This document shows, in pieces, positions 35,746 through 45,436 of a stretch of 64,000 nt of DNA. A program made the position numbers and the translations under genes. This DNA comes from an uncultured Winogradskyella sp. (GTDB taxonomy: Bacteria; Bacteroidota; Bacteroidia; Flavobacteriales; Flavobacteriaceae): NCBI RefSeq assembly GCF_947496485.1, contig NZ_CANMCZ010000001.1, positions 1,421,596-1,485,595 on the forward strand, read 5' to 3'. The notes under the pieces are model-generated. The model was not told the origin of the DNA. It worked only from the letters and a program-made list of their open reading frames with translations, and did no database searches. The number at the start of each line of letters is the position of its first letter. Positions within the stretch are counted from its first letter, which is position 1.

Positions 35746-35776
35746 CAAAAGTAAGTTGTTAAATATTATTAACAAA
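35746..35776 (-). promoter_or_regulatory. Consensus Bacteroidota promoter of ompA
   Basis: On the minus strand, TTTG (35776-35773), 19 bases, then TACTTTTG (35753-35746), an exact TTTG-N19-TAnnTTTG. It leaves a leader of about 35 bases to the ATG at 35706. A second -7-like box (TATATTTG, 35786-35779) lies just upstream. Confidence 0.75.
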
Positions 35777-35843
35777 GACAAATATAAAAAAATATTGTGA
35801 TATCGCCCTAAAATAGAGTGATTGAGTTAAATTTAGATTGATT

Positions 35844-37037
35844 TCAGATAACTTTCAATAGTTTACCGACTTTAATAAAAGCAGATATTGCTTTATCCAG
35901 CTGTTCTTTATTATGGGCAGCAGATAGTTGAACACGAATTCTAGCCTTGTCTTTTGGAACTACAGGATAGAAAAAACCAATAACGTAAACGTCTTCCTCT
36001 AATAGCATATTTGCCATAGTTTGCGAAAGTTTTGCATCATATAGCATTACTGGAACAATAGCAGAATCGCCATCAACAATATCAAAACCTGCTTCTTTCA
36101 TTCCTTTTTTAAAATATTTTGTGTTCCAATCTACTTTGTCTCTTAATGAAGTGTTGTTTTTGAGCATATCAAAAACTTTGATAGAAGCTCCTACAATTGC
36201 TGGAGCTAAGGAATTAGAAAATAAATAAGGCCTAGAGCGTTGACGCAGAATTTCTATAATTTCTTTTTTCGCCGTAGTGTATCCACCCATTGCGCCACCC
36301 ATTGCTTTCCCTAAAGTACCAGTAATAATATCGATTCTTCCTAATACACCTTTTTCTTCGAGAGTACCAATACCAGTTTCTCCGATAAAACCAGTAGCGT
36401 GGCATTCGTCAATCATTACCATTGCATTATATTTATCTGCTAAATCACATATTTTATCTAATGGAGCCACTAAGCCATCCATAGAAAATACACCATCTGT
36501 TACAATAATTTTAAAACGTGCTCCATTTTCGTTAGCGGCAATTAACTGCACCTCTAAATCTGCCATGTCATTGTTTTTGTAGCGATATCTAGCCGCTTTA
36601 CAAAGTCTTACACCGTCAATAATTGAAGCATGATTTAAAGCATCCGAAATAATAGCATCTTCTGCCGTCAATAAAGGCTCAAAAACTCCTCCATTGGCAT
36701 CAAAAGCTGCTGCATAAAGTATGGTGTCTTCTGTGCCATAGAAGTCAGCAATTTTTTGTTCAAGTTCTTTATGAATGTCTTGTGTGCCACAAATAAATCT
36801 TACAGATGACATACCAAACCCATGTGAATCTAAAGTATCTTTTGCAGCCTTTATAACTTCAGGATGTGATGATAACCCCAAATAATTGTTGGCGCAGAAG
36901 TTTAAAACTTTTTGCCCTGTATTTAGAGTTATTTCAGCACCTTGAGGTGATGTAATGATCCGTTCTTCCTTAAAAAGTCCAGCTTCTTTTATAGATTTAA
37001 TTTCTTTTTGTAAATGAGTTTTTATATCTCCGTACAT
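35844..37037 (-). CDS. kbl: Glycine C-acetyltransferase (2-amino-3-ketobutyrate CoA ligase)
   Basis: 397 residues, the family length. A PLP enzyme that cleaves 2-amino-3-oxobutyrate with CoA to glycine and acetyl-CoA in threonine breakdown. Recognisable motifs: [57 protein letters not shown], and the PLP lysine segment [15 protein letters not shown]. No threonine dehydrogenase gene (tdh) is adjacent. It belongs to the alpha-oxoamine synthase family, so BioF or a serine palmitoyltransferase-like enzyme is a less likely alternative. Confidence 0.9.
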   Translation of the reverse strand: MYGDIKTHLQKEIKSIKEAGLFKEERIITSPQGAEITLNTGQKVLNFCANNYLGLSSHPEVIKAAKDTLDSHGFGMSSVRFICGTQDIHKELEQKIADFYGTEDTILYAAAFDANGGVFEPLLTAEDAIISDALNHASIIDGVRLCKAARYRYKNNDMADLEVQLIAANENGARFKIIVTDGVFSMDGLVAPLDKICDLADKYNAMVMIDECHATGFIGETGIGTLEEKGVLGRIDIITGTLGKAMGGAMGGYTTAKKEIIEILRQRSRPYLFSNSLAPAIVGASIKVFDMLKNNTSLRDKVDWNTKYFKKGMKEAGFDIVDGDSAIVPVMLYDAKLSQTMANMLLEEDVYVIGFFYPVVPKDKARIRVQLSAAHNKEQLDKAISAFIKVGKLLKVI

Positions 37038-37071
37038 AGTTTTAAATTTTAATCAAAGATACTATGAAAAA

Positions 37072-40000
37072 TTAGACCTTAATAACCTCAATTGTGTCAT
37101 TTATATAAACTAGTATTTTGTTGGTAACCTTTAAATTCATCTGATTTAAGACAGCTTCATAATCCTTAAGTTGTGCATTGTGATAACTTTCAGAATCACC
37201 AGTTTTATAATCAAGAATTACAGCTTCATTTTTAGAATTGATGTTGATGCGATCGGGTCTCAATAACTGACCGGAACTGGTAATGATATCACGTTCATTA
37301 TAAATAGTGAAACTGTCTTCAAAATATATATTTAGTTGTGGGTGTTCAATTACTTTTAAAACTAAATTTTTTAAGTCATCAATATTATCTTTGGTAATAT
37401 CTCCAGAAACTAGCAAATCGTTAAAAGCAAAATCAAAATCTTGTCTAGTTCTAATTTTAGACAACACCAAGTGTACTAAATTTCCTCGTTCTATGGCGAT
37501 TTCTTGCTGCGTGTCCCAAAGTAATCCTGCTTTAGTAATAATACTGAGATTATGATCTTCTTTTGGCACCGAAATTAAATTTAGAGGTTCTAAATATTCT
37601 TCTGCTTTTAAAATATGCTTATAAGTTTTTTGTACACCAAAACTATATCTTAATTGATTGTCTAACCATTTACCTTGTTGTTGCAAGAAAGAAATTAAAA
37701 GACCAGCATATGTTTTTTCATTTACCAACCCTTTGTTACTAATATCTTTTTTTGAAATTACATATAATTGATCTATAGCTCTAGTTAAAACTACATAAAG
37801 TAAATTGATATTGTCCAACTCTAGTTTGGACTGATGTTTCTGATATAAGTCACTGCCTACATCTCCAAAGTGTTCAATATCCTTACCATAATTAAGAAGC
37901 AAAGTATCAAAACCGCTGAAGTCTTCTTTTTTTACTGGAAACCAAATTTTGGGTTCCAGTTCTTTATAAATATTAAGGTCGGCGAATGGAAATATTACTA
38001 CAGGAAACTCCAAGCCTTTGGCCTTATGGATGGTCATAATTTTAACAGCATTAGTATGACTTGGAGAAACAACACTTAGTTTATCTTTTTTCTTTCCGAA
38101 ATAATCAATAAAGGCACCTAAATCTGAATTTTGTTTTTGTGTGAATTCTAAAACTACATCCATATAAAACTGAAGGTAGGCATCAGAATTTTTATTTAGA
38201 TTAAAAACCCTAATGATTTGTTCTAAAAGTTCATATAGCGGTAGTTGAAGGAGCTCATCTTTGTTTATAAAAATGTTCAAAGGCTTTAATCCATCAAACA
38301 TATCGTCTATATTTTTCTTTAGATATGAACTAAAAAAATGATGCTTGTCTTCAATTTGGTGTTGTTCGGCAATAAATGAAAGAAACTTAACTTTGAGACT
38401 ATCGTTATTCGGTTGAAGCAGTAGTTTTAAGAAAGAATCAATAAAAATGATTTTTTTAGAATTTTTGAGTAGAAGTGTTTCAGACGAGGTTATATTAACA
38501 CCATTTTCATTTAGGTGATTTGCAACAGCGACTCCTTCTTTTCGCTTTCTTACTAAAACACAAATATCATCTAAAGAAAAACCGTCCCTCAAGCACTGAT
38601 TTATAGTTTCTAATACTTTTGAAACATATAATTCAGCAGAATCTTCGTCTTTTTTAATATCTAAGAAATTAAGGTCTACATAACCATCAGATTCGCTATA
38701 AGTTTTTTGTTTTGCTTTTCCAAAGAGTTCTGCATAGTTTGAATCATTAAAATGTTGTTCGCTCAAAAATTCAAAAAACGAATTATTAAATAAGATGATT
38801 TCTTTAGCACTTCTGTAATTAGTTTCTAAAGAAAGCACATCCGCCTCAATCTGAAATGGATTTTCGGTTTTATTATAGAGATGTATAAATTGCTCTGCTT
38901 CACCACCTCTCCATCTATAAATGGCTTGTTTGGCATCACCAACCAGCATTGTTGAGCCATTGGTAGCTGAGAGAGCACTATCTAGTAAAGGCACTAAGTT
39001 CTCCCATTGCATTTTTGAAGTATCCTGAAACTCATCAATAAAATAATGTTTAAATTTTTCACCCAATCGTTCATAAATAAAAGGGGTAGGTTGATCTTTT
39101 ATTTCATTGCTAATAATTTTATTAAATTCTGAAATAAGCATTTTATTTTGCTCTTCTTTTAGACTATTTAATTCGTTCTGAATTGCGTTTAAAACTGAAA
39201 GTGGAGTGATATTTTTATAGGCGGATTTTAAGAATTTAATCTTAAAAACAAAATCTTGTGAGGTATTAAAAGCCGTAATAATTTCTGGTTGAAGAGCATC
39301 TAAAATCTGTTTTATTTCATCAGTTGTTGAGGTTTGAGGATATAGAGGCTTATTTTCTAAGTTTATTATCCAAGCAGCGCTAAAATTAATATCGAGATTA
39401 AGCTGCTGCAGTTTTAAAAAATAATTGGGCAGATAGGCGTTTTTACCACCAGAAAAATCGCTGTTTTCCAAACCAGCTTCTTCAATTAATTTTAAGGTAG
39501 AACTTGCTAAAGACTTTATGGCTTGTTCGGTCTCTGAAATCTGTTTTAATAATTGTTCTTTTAAAGTATTAAAATCTTGAAGAGTCTTGCCTTTTAATTT
39601 TTCAATTTCCTTGAGATCATTTTCATTAACCAAGAGTTTTGAAATTTTATTGAAGTCGTAACTAATATCCCAACTTTTGTCATCATCTGCTTTTTCTATA
39701 GCAAAATCTACTAAAATTTTGGTTAGCGTTTTATCACTTCCCGCTTTTGCTATAAGACTGTCTACAGCTTCATTTAATAGACGTTCCTGGTCAAGTTCAA
39801 CTTCAAAATTTACAGGTAGTTTTAGATCGTGAGCAAAGGTTCTTATTACTCTGTGAGTAAAGCCATCAATAGTAGAAATATCGAAAGCACCATAGTTATG
39901 AATTATGTGCTTAAGAATATGTTTTGATTTACTATAAAGAATTTCGGGTTGAATCGATAATTCTTCACATATCGCTTCAAACATAGGGTGTGGATTGGCT

Positions 40001-40212
40001 AAATTTTGTTCATCCGAAAAAGACTTTAGCATCTCCAATATACGCTCTTTCATTTCACCAACTGCTTTGTTGGTAAAAGTTATTGCTAAAATGTATTTAA
40101 ACTGGTCATAGTTTTTAGACCTAATCAGAATTTTTAGATATTCTTTTGCTAATGTGAATGTTTTTCCACTACCTGCGGAAGCATTATATATTTTATAGTC
40201 TGAGTTTTGCAA
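37072..40212 (-). CDS. AddA/RecB-like UvrD-type helicase-nuclease
   Basis: 1046 residues. Superfamily 1A helicase motifs appear in order: [20 protein letters not shown] (motif I), [17 protein letters not shown] (Ia), [18 protein letters not shown] (II), [19 protein letters not shown] (III), LETNYRS (IV), [19 protein letters not shown] (V) and [16 protein letters not shown] (VI). The C-terminus carries a RecB/AddA-type nuclease motif ([11 protein letters not shown]). It is the partner of the AddB-like protein in double-strand-break resection. It starts with TTG at 40212, with no ATG ahead of motif I, and is divergent from sodA. Confidence 0.9.
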   Translation of the reverse strand: MQNSDYKIYNASAGSGKTFTLAKEYLKILIRSKNYDQFKYILAITFTNKAVGEMKERILEMLKSFSDEQNLANPHPMFEAICEELSIQPEILYSKSKHILKHIIHNYGAFDISTIDGFTHRVIRTFAHDLKLPVNFEVELDQERLLNEAVDSLIAKAGSDKTLTKILVDFAIEKADDDKSWDISYDFNKISKLLVNENDLKEIEKLKGKTLQDFNTLKEQLLKQISETEQAIKSLASSTLKLIEEAGLENSDFSGGKNAYLPNYFLKLQQLNLDINFSAAWIINLENKPLYPQTSTTDEIKQILDALQPEIITAFNTSQDFVFKIKFLKSAYKNITPLSVLNAIQNELNSLKEEQNKMLISEFNKIISNEIKDQPTPFIYERLGEKFKHYFIDEFQDTSKMQWENLVPLLDSALSATNGSTMLVGDAKQAIYRWRGGEAEQFIHLYNKTENPFQIEADVLSLETNYRSAKEIILFNNSFFEFLSEQHFNDSNYAELFGKAKQKTYSESDGYVDLNFLDIKKDEDSAELYVSKVLETINQCLRDGFSLDDICVLVRKRKEGVAVANHLNENGVNITSSETLLLKNSKKIIFIDSFLKLLLQPNNDSLKVKFLSFIAEQHQIEDKHHFFSSYLKKNIDDMFDGLKPLNIFINKDELLQLPLYELLEQIIRVFNLNKNSDAYLQFYMDVVLEFTQKQNSDLGAFIDYFGKKKDKLSVVSPSHTNAVKIMTIHKAKGLEFPVVIFPFADLNIYKELEPKIWFPVKKEDFSGFDTLLLNYGKDIEHFGDVGSDLYQKHQSKLELDNINLLYVVLTRAIDQLYVISKKDISNKGLVNEKTYAGLLISFLQQQGKWLDNQLRYSFGVQKTYKHILKAEEYLEPLNLISVPKEDHNLSIITKAGLLWDTQQEIAIERGNLVHLVLSKIRTRQDFDFAFNDLLVSGDITKDNIDDLKNLVLKVIEHPQLNIYFEDSFTIYNERDIITSSGQLLRPDRININSKNEAVILDYKTGDSESYHNAQLKDYEAVLNQMNLKVTNKILVYINDTIEVIKV

Positions 40213-40279
40213 AAGATAAATTTTATACCAAAATAGGGAATCTTAATAATTTATTAAGTAAATCTTGTTTTCAAAATTG

Positions 40280-40287
40280 TAAATTTG
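40280..40287 (+). promoter_or_regulatory. Candidate -7 box for sodA
   Basis: TAAATTTG fits TAnnTTTG, 38 bases upstream of the sodA ATG at 40326. No exact -33 element is seen, so this is tentative. Confidence 0.4.
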
Positions 40288-40325
40288 TTAAAATAGAAAC
40301 ATTAACACTTAAAACACAAAATATT

Positions 40326-40934
40326 ATGGCTTTTGAATTACCAAAATTAAAATATGCTTATGACGCTTTAGAACCAAACATAGATGCTCGCACAATGGAG
40401 ATTCATCATACAAAGCATCATAATGGATATACTACTAAACTAAATGCGGCGATTGAGGGAACAGATTTAGAAGGTAAATCTATAGAAGATATCCTCAACA
40501 ATTTAGATATGAATAACAGCGGTGTAAGAAATAATGGTGGCGGATTTTATAATCATTCCTTATTTTGGGATGTTATGAATCCTGAAGGAAAAGGCCGTTT
40601 GTCTGGGGATTTAAAAGATGCGATCGAAGCAGAATTTGGATCTTTTGATGCGTTTAAAGATGCTTTTTCTAAAGCTGCCGCAACACAGTTTGGCTCAGGT
40701 TGGGCTTGGCTATGTGTTCACAAAGGAGGAAAAGTTGAAGTTTGTTCTACTCCAAACCAAGACAATCCTTTAATGCCTGGAGTAACATGTGGTGGAACAC
40801 CAATACTAGGCTTAGATGTTTGGGAGCATGCGTACTATTTAAACTATCAAAACAGAAGACCAGATTATATTGAAGCATTTTTTAATGTTATTAACTGGAA
40901 TGAAGTCGAAAGAAGATATGCTGAAGCCAAATAA
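40326..40934 (+). CDS. sodA: Superoxide dismutase (Fe/Mn)
   Basis: 202 residues from the ATG at 40326; the frame continues upstream to 40158 but those residues are not conserved and overlap the AddA-like gene. It converts superoxide to oxygen and peroxide in the cytoplasm. Metal ligands are in [14 protein letters not shown] (first His), [16 protein letters not shown] (second His), [19 protein letters not shown] (Asp and third His). The [10 protein letters not shown] context is shared by Mn- and Fe-type enzymes; I cannot decide the metal. Confidence 0.96.
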   Translation: MAFELPKLKYAYDALEPNIDARTMEIHHTKHHNGYTTKLNAAIEGTDLEGKSIEDILNNLDMNNSGVRNNGGGFYNHSLFWDVMNPEGKGRLSGDLKDAIEAEFGSFDAFKDAFSKAAATQFGSGWAWLCVHKGGKVEVCSTPNQDNPLMPGVTCGGTPILGLDVWEHAYYLNYQNRRPDYIEAFFNVINWNEVERRYAEAK

Positions 40935-41008
40935 TCTTTCTCTTTCCTAGATAAAGTGCTGAATTTATTGCAGCAACTTTAATTTTTAGGTAATACTATT
41001 ATAAAAAA

Positions 41009-41038
41009 ATCCGAGTCTTTTAAAGGCTCGGATTTTTT
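41009..41038 (+). terminator. Intrinsic terminator of sodA
   Basis: AATCCGAGTCTTT / AAAGGCTCGGATT stem followed by TTTTTTA. The hairpin starts about 75 bases after the sodA stop. Confidence 0.85.
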
Positions 41039-41084
41039 ATGTTTTATTGAAATATTTGTTTCTCATTATTTGAAATTGGGCATG

Positions 41085-41156
41085 AAAAAGGGCGAACAGA
41101 CGTCCACCCTTTTTGCCCCAAATCTACCATAAACTTAACCTACTTATGTTATGGTG
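41085..41156 (-). ncRNA. Candidate small RNA, copy A (about 72 nt)
   Basis: On the minus strand a -7 box (TATATTTG, 41167-41160) with an upstream TTG 22 bases away places a start near 41156. The transcript would begin with a 7-bp-stem hairpin (ACCATAA...TTATGGT, 41155-41126), then an unpaired AGATTTGGGGC, and end in an intrinsic terminator (41114-41085: AAAAAGGGTGGAC, GTCT loop, GTTCGCCCTTTTT). The core is 47/48 identical to copy B. No open frame of convincing length is seen. The layout promoter-hairpin-terminator is read from sequence; expression is inferred. Confidence 0.55.
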
Positions 41157-41392
41157 ATTCAAATATAAGTTTACATTATTTTAACCATTCAATTTTTTGG
41201 ACAAACGACCTATATATTAGTCTAACAGTGGAAAATACTGCGATTACAATTCAATAAGAGTAAAAACATATTCTAAATTGAATTAATTACTTAAAGTAAA
41301 ACTTTAAATTAGACTAATAAAAAAAGGTGAACTAAGTTCACCTTTTTTTGCCCCAAATCTACCATGAACTTAACCTACTTATGTTATGGTGA
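41110..41392. repeat. Pair of 48-bp direct repeats (41110-41157 and 41345-41392)
   Basis: The two copies differ at one base (41131 A against 41366 G) and start 235 bp apart. They contain TTTTTGCCCCAAATCTACCAT followed by ACTTAACCTACTTATGTTAT. Outside the repeat the flanks are unrelated in sequence, yet keep a hairpin on one side and a -7-like box on the other. The 565-base gap between sodA and purF (40935-41500) holds the sodA terminator and these two units; I see nothing else in it. Confidence 0.9.
41319..41391 (-). ncRNA. Candidate small RNA, copy B (about 73 nt)
   Basis: Same arrangement as copy A. A weaker -7-like box (TACATTGG, 41402-41395) sits in the matching position, with a TTG 17 bases further upstream. 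The 30-base hairpin region (41390-41361) has one base changed (A to G on the plus strand, at 41366). The end is a perfect 14-bp terminator stem (AAAAAAAGGTGAAC / GTTCACCTTTTTTT, loop TTA on the minus strand). It lies about 110 bases past the purF stop. Confidence 0.55.
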
Positions 41393-41500
41393 GACCAATG
41401 TAAATGTTATTTGTTAAATCAATACATATATTGGACGAAATACATATTTCTCGGATAAAATACACATTTTTTCGGATTAAACGCTATTTTGGGGTGTTAT

Positions 41501-43399
41501 TTAGTAAGCGCGCTCCTTATTTCCTTCGTAGAAGTTAATAAAGGCTCTGTTAACAACTCTATTACCACCAGCTGTTGGATAATTACCAGTAAAATACCAA
41601 TCACCTAAATTTTTAGGACAAGCCTTGTGGAGATTTTCTACAGGTTGAAAAATAATTTTCACTTCAGCGTTAACGTCTTCGTCACTAAGTAATTCTGAAA
41701 TTTTATCAGAGATTTGTTCGTCTGTAAAATTATTGTAAATGTCTTTCACATAATTAACGACATTTTTATCATTCAAACTTATCTGAGTAACACACTTCTT
41801 ATAAACCTCTTCTATTATATGATATTGATCGTAGTCTTTTAATAGTGCTAGTGCGGCTCTAAAAGCCACTAAGCTTTCTAGATTTGCCATATCAATTCCA
41901 TAACAATCAGGATAGCGTATTTGTGGCGCGGAAGACACTACAACTATTTTCTTTGGGTTAAGTCTATCCATCATTTTGATGATACTCTTTTTAAGTGTAG
42001 TTCCTCTTACAATGCTATCGTCAATAATAACTAAGTTGTCAGTAGGCTTAATGACTCCGTAAGTAACATCGTAAACGTGTGCAACCAGATCGTCCCTACT
42101 ACTATCTTCAGTGATAAAGGTTCTGAGCTTTACGTCTTTAACAGCTATTTTTTCAATTCTTGGGCGCTCAGATAAAATTTGTTTAACTTTTTCAGCAGAT
42201 AATTCTCTTTGACCATTAAGAATAGCATTTGTTTTCTTTTGATTAAGATGTTCTTCAACAGTATCTATCATACCAAAGAATGATGTTTCTGCTGTATTTG
42301 GTATAAATGAGAAAACCGTGTTTTCAGTATCATTATCTATGGCTTCAAGAACTTTTGGCATTAATAAGCGACCAAGTTCTTTACGTTCTTTGTAAATTTC
42401 TGCATCACTCCCTCTTGAAAAGTATATGCGCTCAAAAGAACAGGCCTTACGTTCTAAAGGTTCTAGTATTTTTTTAATTGATGTTGAACCTGACTTTTTA
42501 GTAATTATAGCATGTCCTGGATCTAACTCTTTAACAGCTTCGAAGGGTACGTTAAACACGGTTTGTATCACAGGTCGTTCTGAGGCTACAACAACAACCT
42601 CATCGTCTTTATAATAATAAGCTGGTCTAATACCAGCGGGATCCCTCAATACAAATGAATCTCCATGACCTAATAAACCAGCCATAGCATAACCTCCATC
42701 CCAGTTTTTCGCAGCACGTTTTAAAATTTTGGCAACTTTTAAGCGCTCGGCAATAAGTGGCGAACATTCATTTTTATTGTAGCCTTCTTTTTTAAGATCT
42801 TTGTATATTTTAGCAACAGCATCATCTAGAAAATGACCAATTTTTTCCATTACAGTAATGGTATCAGCTTTTTCTTTTGGATGCTGACCAATCTCAATAA
42901 GATTATTGAAAAGCTCATTGACATTCGTCATGTTAAAATTTCCAGCGACAATAAGATTTCTATGTTGCCAGTTATTTTGTCTTAAAAATGGATGTACACT
43001 TTCTACACTGTTTTTACCAAATGTTCCATAACGAACATGACCTAATAATAGTTCGCCTATGTATGGAATGTTTTTCTTCTGTAAGGCGACATTATCTTGG
43101 TATTGCGGATTTTTAGTTAAGTCCTCATTGATACGTTCATTGATTTGAGCAAAAATATCTTGAATAGGTTGTTGAGCAATGGAACGTACTCTACTAATGT
43201 AACGCTCACCAGGTTGGGTATTTAATTTAATACTAGCAAAACCGGCTCCATCTTGTCCTCGGTTGTGCTGTTTTTCCATCATTAAATACATTTTATTGAC
43301 ACCATAAAATGCACTCCCGTATTTCTCCTTGTAATATTCTAATGGTTTTAAAAGTCTAATAAGTGCGATACCACACTCATGTTTTAAAGCATCACTCAT
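41501..43399 (-). CDS. purF: Amidophosphoribosyltransferase-type enzyme
   Basis: 632 residues, longer than the E. coli enzyme. It transfers the glutamine amide to PRPP in the first committed step of purine synthesis. The N-terminal nucleophile would be C9 in MSDALKHECGIALIRLLKPL after removal of an eight-residue propeptide. Glutaminase motifs: MMEKQHNRGQDGAGFASIKL, LLGHVRYGTFGKNSVESVHP and IVAGNFNMTNVNE. The PRPP-binding motif is NLVIIDDSIVRGTTLKKSII. The C-terminal 150 residues extend beyond the classical enzyme. The purine role fits with purN nearby. A terminator hairpin lies just ahead of the start. Confidence 0.85.
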   Translation of the reverse strand: MSDALKHECGIALIRLLKPLEYYKEKYGSAFYGVNKMYLMMEKQHNRGQDGAGFASIKLNTQPGERYISRVRSIAQQPIQDIFAQINERINEDLTKNPQYQDNVALQKKNIPYIGELLLGHVRYGTFGKNSVESVHPFLRQNNWQHRNLIVAGNFNMTNVNELFNNLIEIGQHPKEKADTITVMEKIGHFLDDAVAKIYKDLKKEGYNKNECSPLIAERLKVAKILKRAAKNWDGGYAMAGLLGHGDSFVLRDPAGIRPAYYYKDDEVVVVASERPVIQTVFNVPFEAVKELDPGHAIITKKSGSTSIKKILEPLERKACSFERIYFSRGSDAEIYKERKELGRLLMPKVLEAIDNDTENTVFSFIPNTAETSFFGMIDTVEEHLNQKKTNAILNGQRELSAEKVKQILSERPRIEKIAVKDVKLRTFITEDSSRDDLVAHVYDVTYGVIKPTDNLVIIDDSIVRGTTLKKSIIKMMDRLNPKKIVVVSSAPQIRYPDCYGIDMANLESLVAFRAALALLKDYDQYHIIEEVYKKCVTQISLNDKNVVNYVKDIYNNFTDEQISDKISELLSDEDVNAEVKIIFQPVENLHKACPKNLGDWYFTGNYPTAGGNRVVNRAFINFYEGNKERAY

Positions 43400-43408
43400 G
43401 TTATGTAA

Positions 43409-43436
43409 TAAAAAACGCGCTCAATTTAGAGCGCGT
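43409..43436 (-). terminator. Intrinsic terminator of the PfkB kinase gene, in the purF leader
   Basis: ACGCGCTC / GAGCGCGT with a six-base loop and a following TTTTTTATT on the minus strand. It begins five bases past the kinase stop and ends ten bases before the purF ATG, so there is no room for a separate promoter between them. Confidence 0.85.
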
Positions 43437-43440
43437 CGGT

Positions 43441-44367
43441 TTAAGTTAATTCTATATCAAATTGTGTTAGACTCTTAAACTGGTCTAAACGTTTATAAAC
43501 TTCTTTATCTGTTAAATTTTGCATGCGCTCAGTGCCAAATTTTTCTACACAGAAAGATGCTAATGTAGAACCATAGATAACAGCAGTCTTCATATTTTCA
43601 AAAGAAAAATCACCAGTTTTCGCTAAATAACCTGCAAAACCACCAGCAAAAGTATCACCAGCGCCAGTTGGATCAAATACCTCTTCTAAAGGCAAAGCCG
43701 GAGCATAAAACACATTATCGTCGTGAAACAACAAAGCTCCGTGTTCTCCTTTTTTAATTACTACATATTTTGGACCCATGTTGTGAATCTTTCTTGCTGC
43801 AACAACTAATGAATATTCTCCAGTTAATTGCCTAGCCTCTTCGTCGTTTATAGTAATGACATCTATATGCTTAATAGTATTGTGTAAATCCTCTAGGGCA
43901 CAATCCATCCAAAAATTCATAGTATCTAGAATAACCAGCTTGGGTTTTTTAGACATTTGGTTTAAAACACTCATTTGGGTTAAAGGATGCAAATTTCCTA
44001 ACATTACAACTTCAGCATCTTTATAACTTTCAGGAACCACAGGTTCAAAATCTGCGAGTACATTTAGTTCAGTAGCTAAGGTGTCGCGAGAGTTCATATC
44101 GTTATGATATTTACCACTCCAAAAGAAGGTTTTACCGTCTTTTACAATTTCAATACCAGAAACATCAATGTTTTTATCAGACATTAAGTCTAAGTATTCT
44201 TGAGGAAAATCTCCACCCACAACGGATACTACTGCGGAGTCTACATTAAAATTAGAAGCTGCTAAACCTATGAAAGTACCTGCACCTCCTAGAATTTTGT
44301 CGGTTTTACCAAAGGGTGTTTCAATAGCGTCAAAAGCTACAGTACCAACAATCACTAATTTACTCAT
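43441..44367 (-). CDS. PfkB family carbohydrate/nucleoside kinase
   Basis: 308 residues of the ribokinase fold. The N-terminal glycine-rich motif is TDKILGGAGTFIGLAASNFN. The catalytic Asp and anion hole are in the C-terminal signature PTGAGDTFAGGFAGYLAKTG. Substrate-binding residues are not distinctive enough to choose between adenosine, ribose or another sugar. The neighbourhood with purF might suggest a nucleoside or ribose-like substrate, which is inference only. It ends in a strong terminator. Confidence 0.88.
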   Translation of the reverse strand: MSKLVIVGTVAFDAIETPFGKTDKILGGAGTFIGLAASNFNVDSAVVSVVGGDFPQEYLDLMSDKNIDVSGIEIVKDGKTFFWSGKYHNDMNSRDTLATELNVLADFEPVVPESYKDAEVVMLGNLHPLTQMSVLNQMSKKPKLVILDTMNFWMDCALEDLHNTIKHIDVITINDEEARQLTGEYSLVVAARKIHNMGPKYVVIKKGEHGALLFHDDNVFYAPALPLEEVFDPTGAGDTFAGGFAGYLAKTGDFSFENMKTAVIYGSTLASFCVEKFGTERMQNLTDKEVYKRLDQFKSLTQFDIELT

Positions 44368-44447
44368 TACCTAAGTTTAAATTAAGGTGCAAAAGTACAT
44401 AAAATATATTCCTTTTGAAACAGGGATTTTCGCCTTTTAAATGCATA

Positions 44448-45089
44448 TTATTTTCTCCCAAAATCTGCAGGAATTTCTCCCCAAGCTTTTGTTTCCCACT
44501 TTACAATAGTTGTAGAATATTCATTTGTTTTTAGCCATTGTATAGCACGATCTATCAAATCATAAACAGGTTTGTTTTTTTCATTTCGCTCTAGCTTAGA
44601 GTTGCACATCTTTTTTCTAACCCAACTCATTGCTGTTTTAGAGTCTGTGTACATAATACGATCACTTTTATGCTGTTTTAAAAAAGCTAGGCCATGTACC
44701 AAGGCTAAGAATTCACCAATGTTATTCGTTCCTTCTTCAAAAGGACCCTGAATAAAAAGTTGCTTTTTTGTTTTTGTATCAACTCCTCTATATTCCATTT
44801 TACCAGGATTTCCACTTGATGCGGCATCTACAGAAATAGAATTATAGTTAGGCTTTCCTATTTTTTTGAGTTGTGCTTCGGTAAGTGCGCTTTTAAAGGA
44901 TTTAGATTTTCCTACATAATCTTTATAGTTTCCTTTCAGTGCTTTTTTTGCAGCTTCAAAAGTTGAAAACGATTTATATTGTGCTCCTTTAAAATCTTTT
45001 ATTTGAGCTTTACAGTCATCCCATTTTTCAAACACTCCGGTTTTGTGACCTTTCCAAACGGTGTAATATTTTTTCTTTTTTTTACTCAT
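44448..45089 (-). CDS. rnhA: Ribonuclease H with N-terminal viroplasmin-like domain
   Basis: 213 residues. The N-terminal 50 residues form a caulimovirus viroplasmin-type RNA/DNA-hybrid binding module (YYTVWKGHKTGVFEKWDDCK, FKGAQYKSFSTFEAAKKAL), as in eukaryotic RNase H1. The catalytic domain has SVDAASSGNPGKMEYRGVD (first Asp), FEEGTNNIGEFLALVHGLAF (Glu), IMYTDSKTAMSWVRKK (Asp) and a late WGEIPADFGRK (final Asp). Thus all four acidic residues are present. It degrades the RNA of RNA-DNA hybrids. A hairpin lies directly ahead of the start codon (45096-45113). Confidence 0.9.
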   Translation of the reverse strand: MSKKKKKYYTVWKGHKTGVFEKWDDCKAQIKDFKGAQYKSFSTFEAAKKALKGNYKDYVGKSKSFKSALTEAQLKKIGKPNYNSISVDAASSGNPGKMEYRGVDTKTKKQLFIQGPFEEGTNNIGEFLALVHGLAFLKQHKSDRIMYTDSKTAMSWVRKKMCNSKLERNEKNKPVYDLIDRAIQWLKTNEYSTTIVKWETKAWGEIPADFGRK

Positions 45090-45095
45090 GTTTAC

Positions 45096-45113
45096 TTCCT
45101 GCGAAGGCAGGAA
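45096..45113 (-). repeat. Short palindromic hairpin in the rnhA leader
   Basis: TTCCTGC / GCAGGAA with a four-base loop, six bases upstream of the rnhA ATG. The following GGAAGTAAACATG matches the sequence after a similar palindrome ahead of the CYTH gene (GGAAGTAAATATG at 55747-55761). Confidence 0.75.
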
Positions 45114-45118
45114 TCTTA

Positions 45119-45430
45119 TTAATCGCTTCCTTCTAATGTTATATTAACATCTTCATTACCAATGTTAAGACCAAGTAATATATCTAAAGTTTCATTATCT
45201 CCAGAAATAGACAAAAGTTTATATTTTTCTTCTTCCCCAGAAATTTCTATTTCATCAATATTAAAGATTCTCAAAGTTAAAGATAGTGAGCTATTCAATA
45301 CAACATTCACAAACCATTCTTTTTGAATTTCTCCCTCAGTAAGACTTCCTATTAAATAAAATTCGTCTTTTGATCTAATAGCAAAGCTTTCAATAACATT
45401 AAACTTACCTTTTATGTTTTTAGAATACAT
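45119..45430 (-). CDS. Small hypothetical protein
   Basis: 103 residues, acidic and beta-strand-rich (NVIESFAIRSKDEFYLIGSL, FVNVVLNSSLSLTLRIFNID, ISGDNETLDILLG). No signal peptide, membrane segment or catalytic motif is visible. It lies six bases after the purN stop on the same strand and just ahead of rnhA, so it is probably part of a purN-hypothetical-rnhA transcript. I do not recognise a family. Confidence 0.6.
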   Translation of the reverse strand: MYSKNIKGKFNVIESFAIRSKDEFYLIGSLTEGEIQKEWFVNVVLNSSLSLTLRIFNIDEIEISGEEEKYKLLSISGDNETLDILLGLNIGNEDVNITLEGSD

Positions 45431-45436
45431 TACTAA

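Noticed and set aside
40158-40325. Longer start for sodA
   Set aside because: It overlaps the AddA-like gene start and adds unconserved residues; the ATG at 40326 gives the normal SOD length and follows a -7 box.
41085-41160. Short peptide MVDLGQK... read from the minus strand of the repeat
   Set aside because: In both copies the frame soon runs into the terminator stem and the peptides diverge at once, so the conservation is better explained by RNA than by protein.
40935-41500. CRISPR array in the sodA-purF gap
   Set aside because: There are only two repeat copies, 235 bp apart, with structured ends; no spacer regularity and no cas genes nearby.
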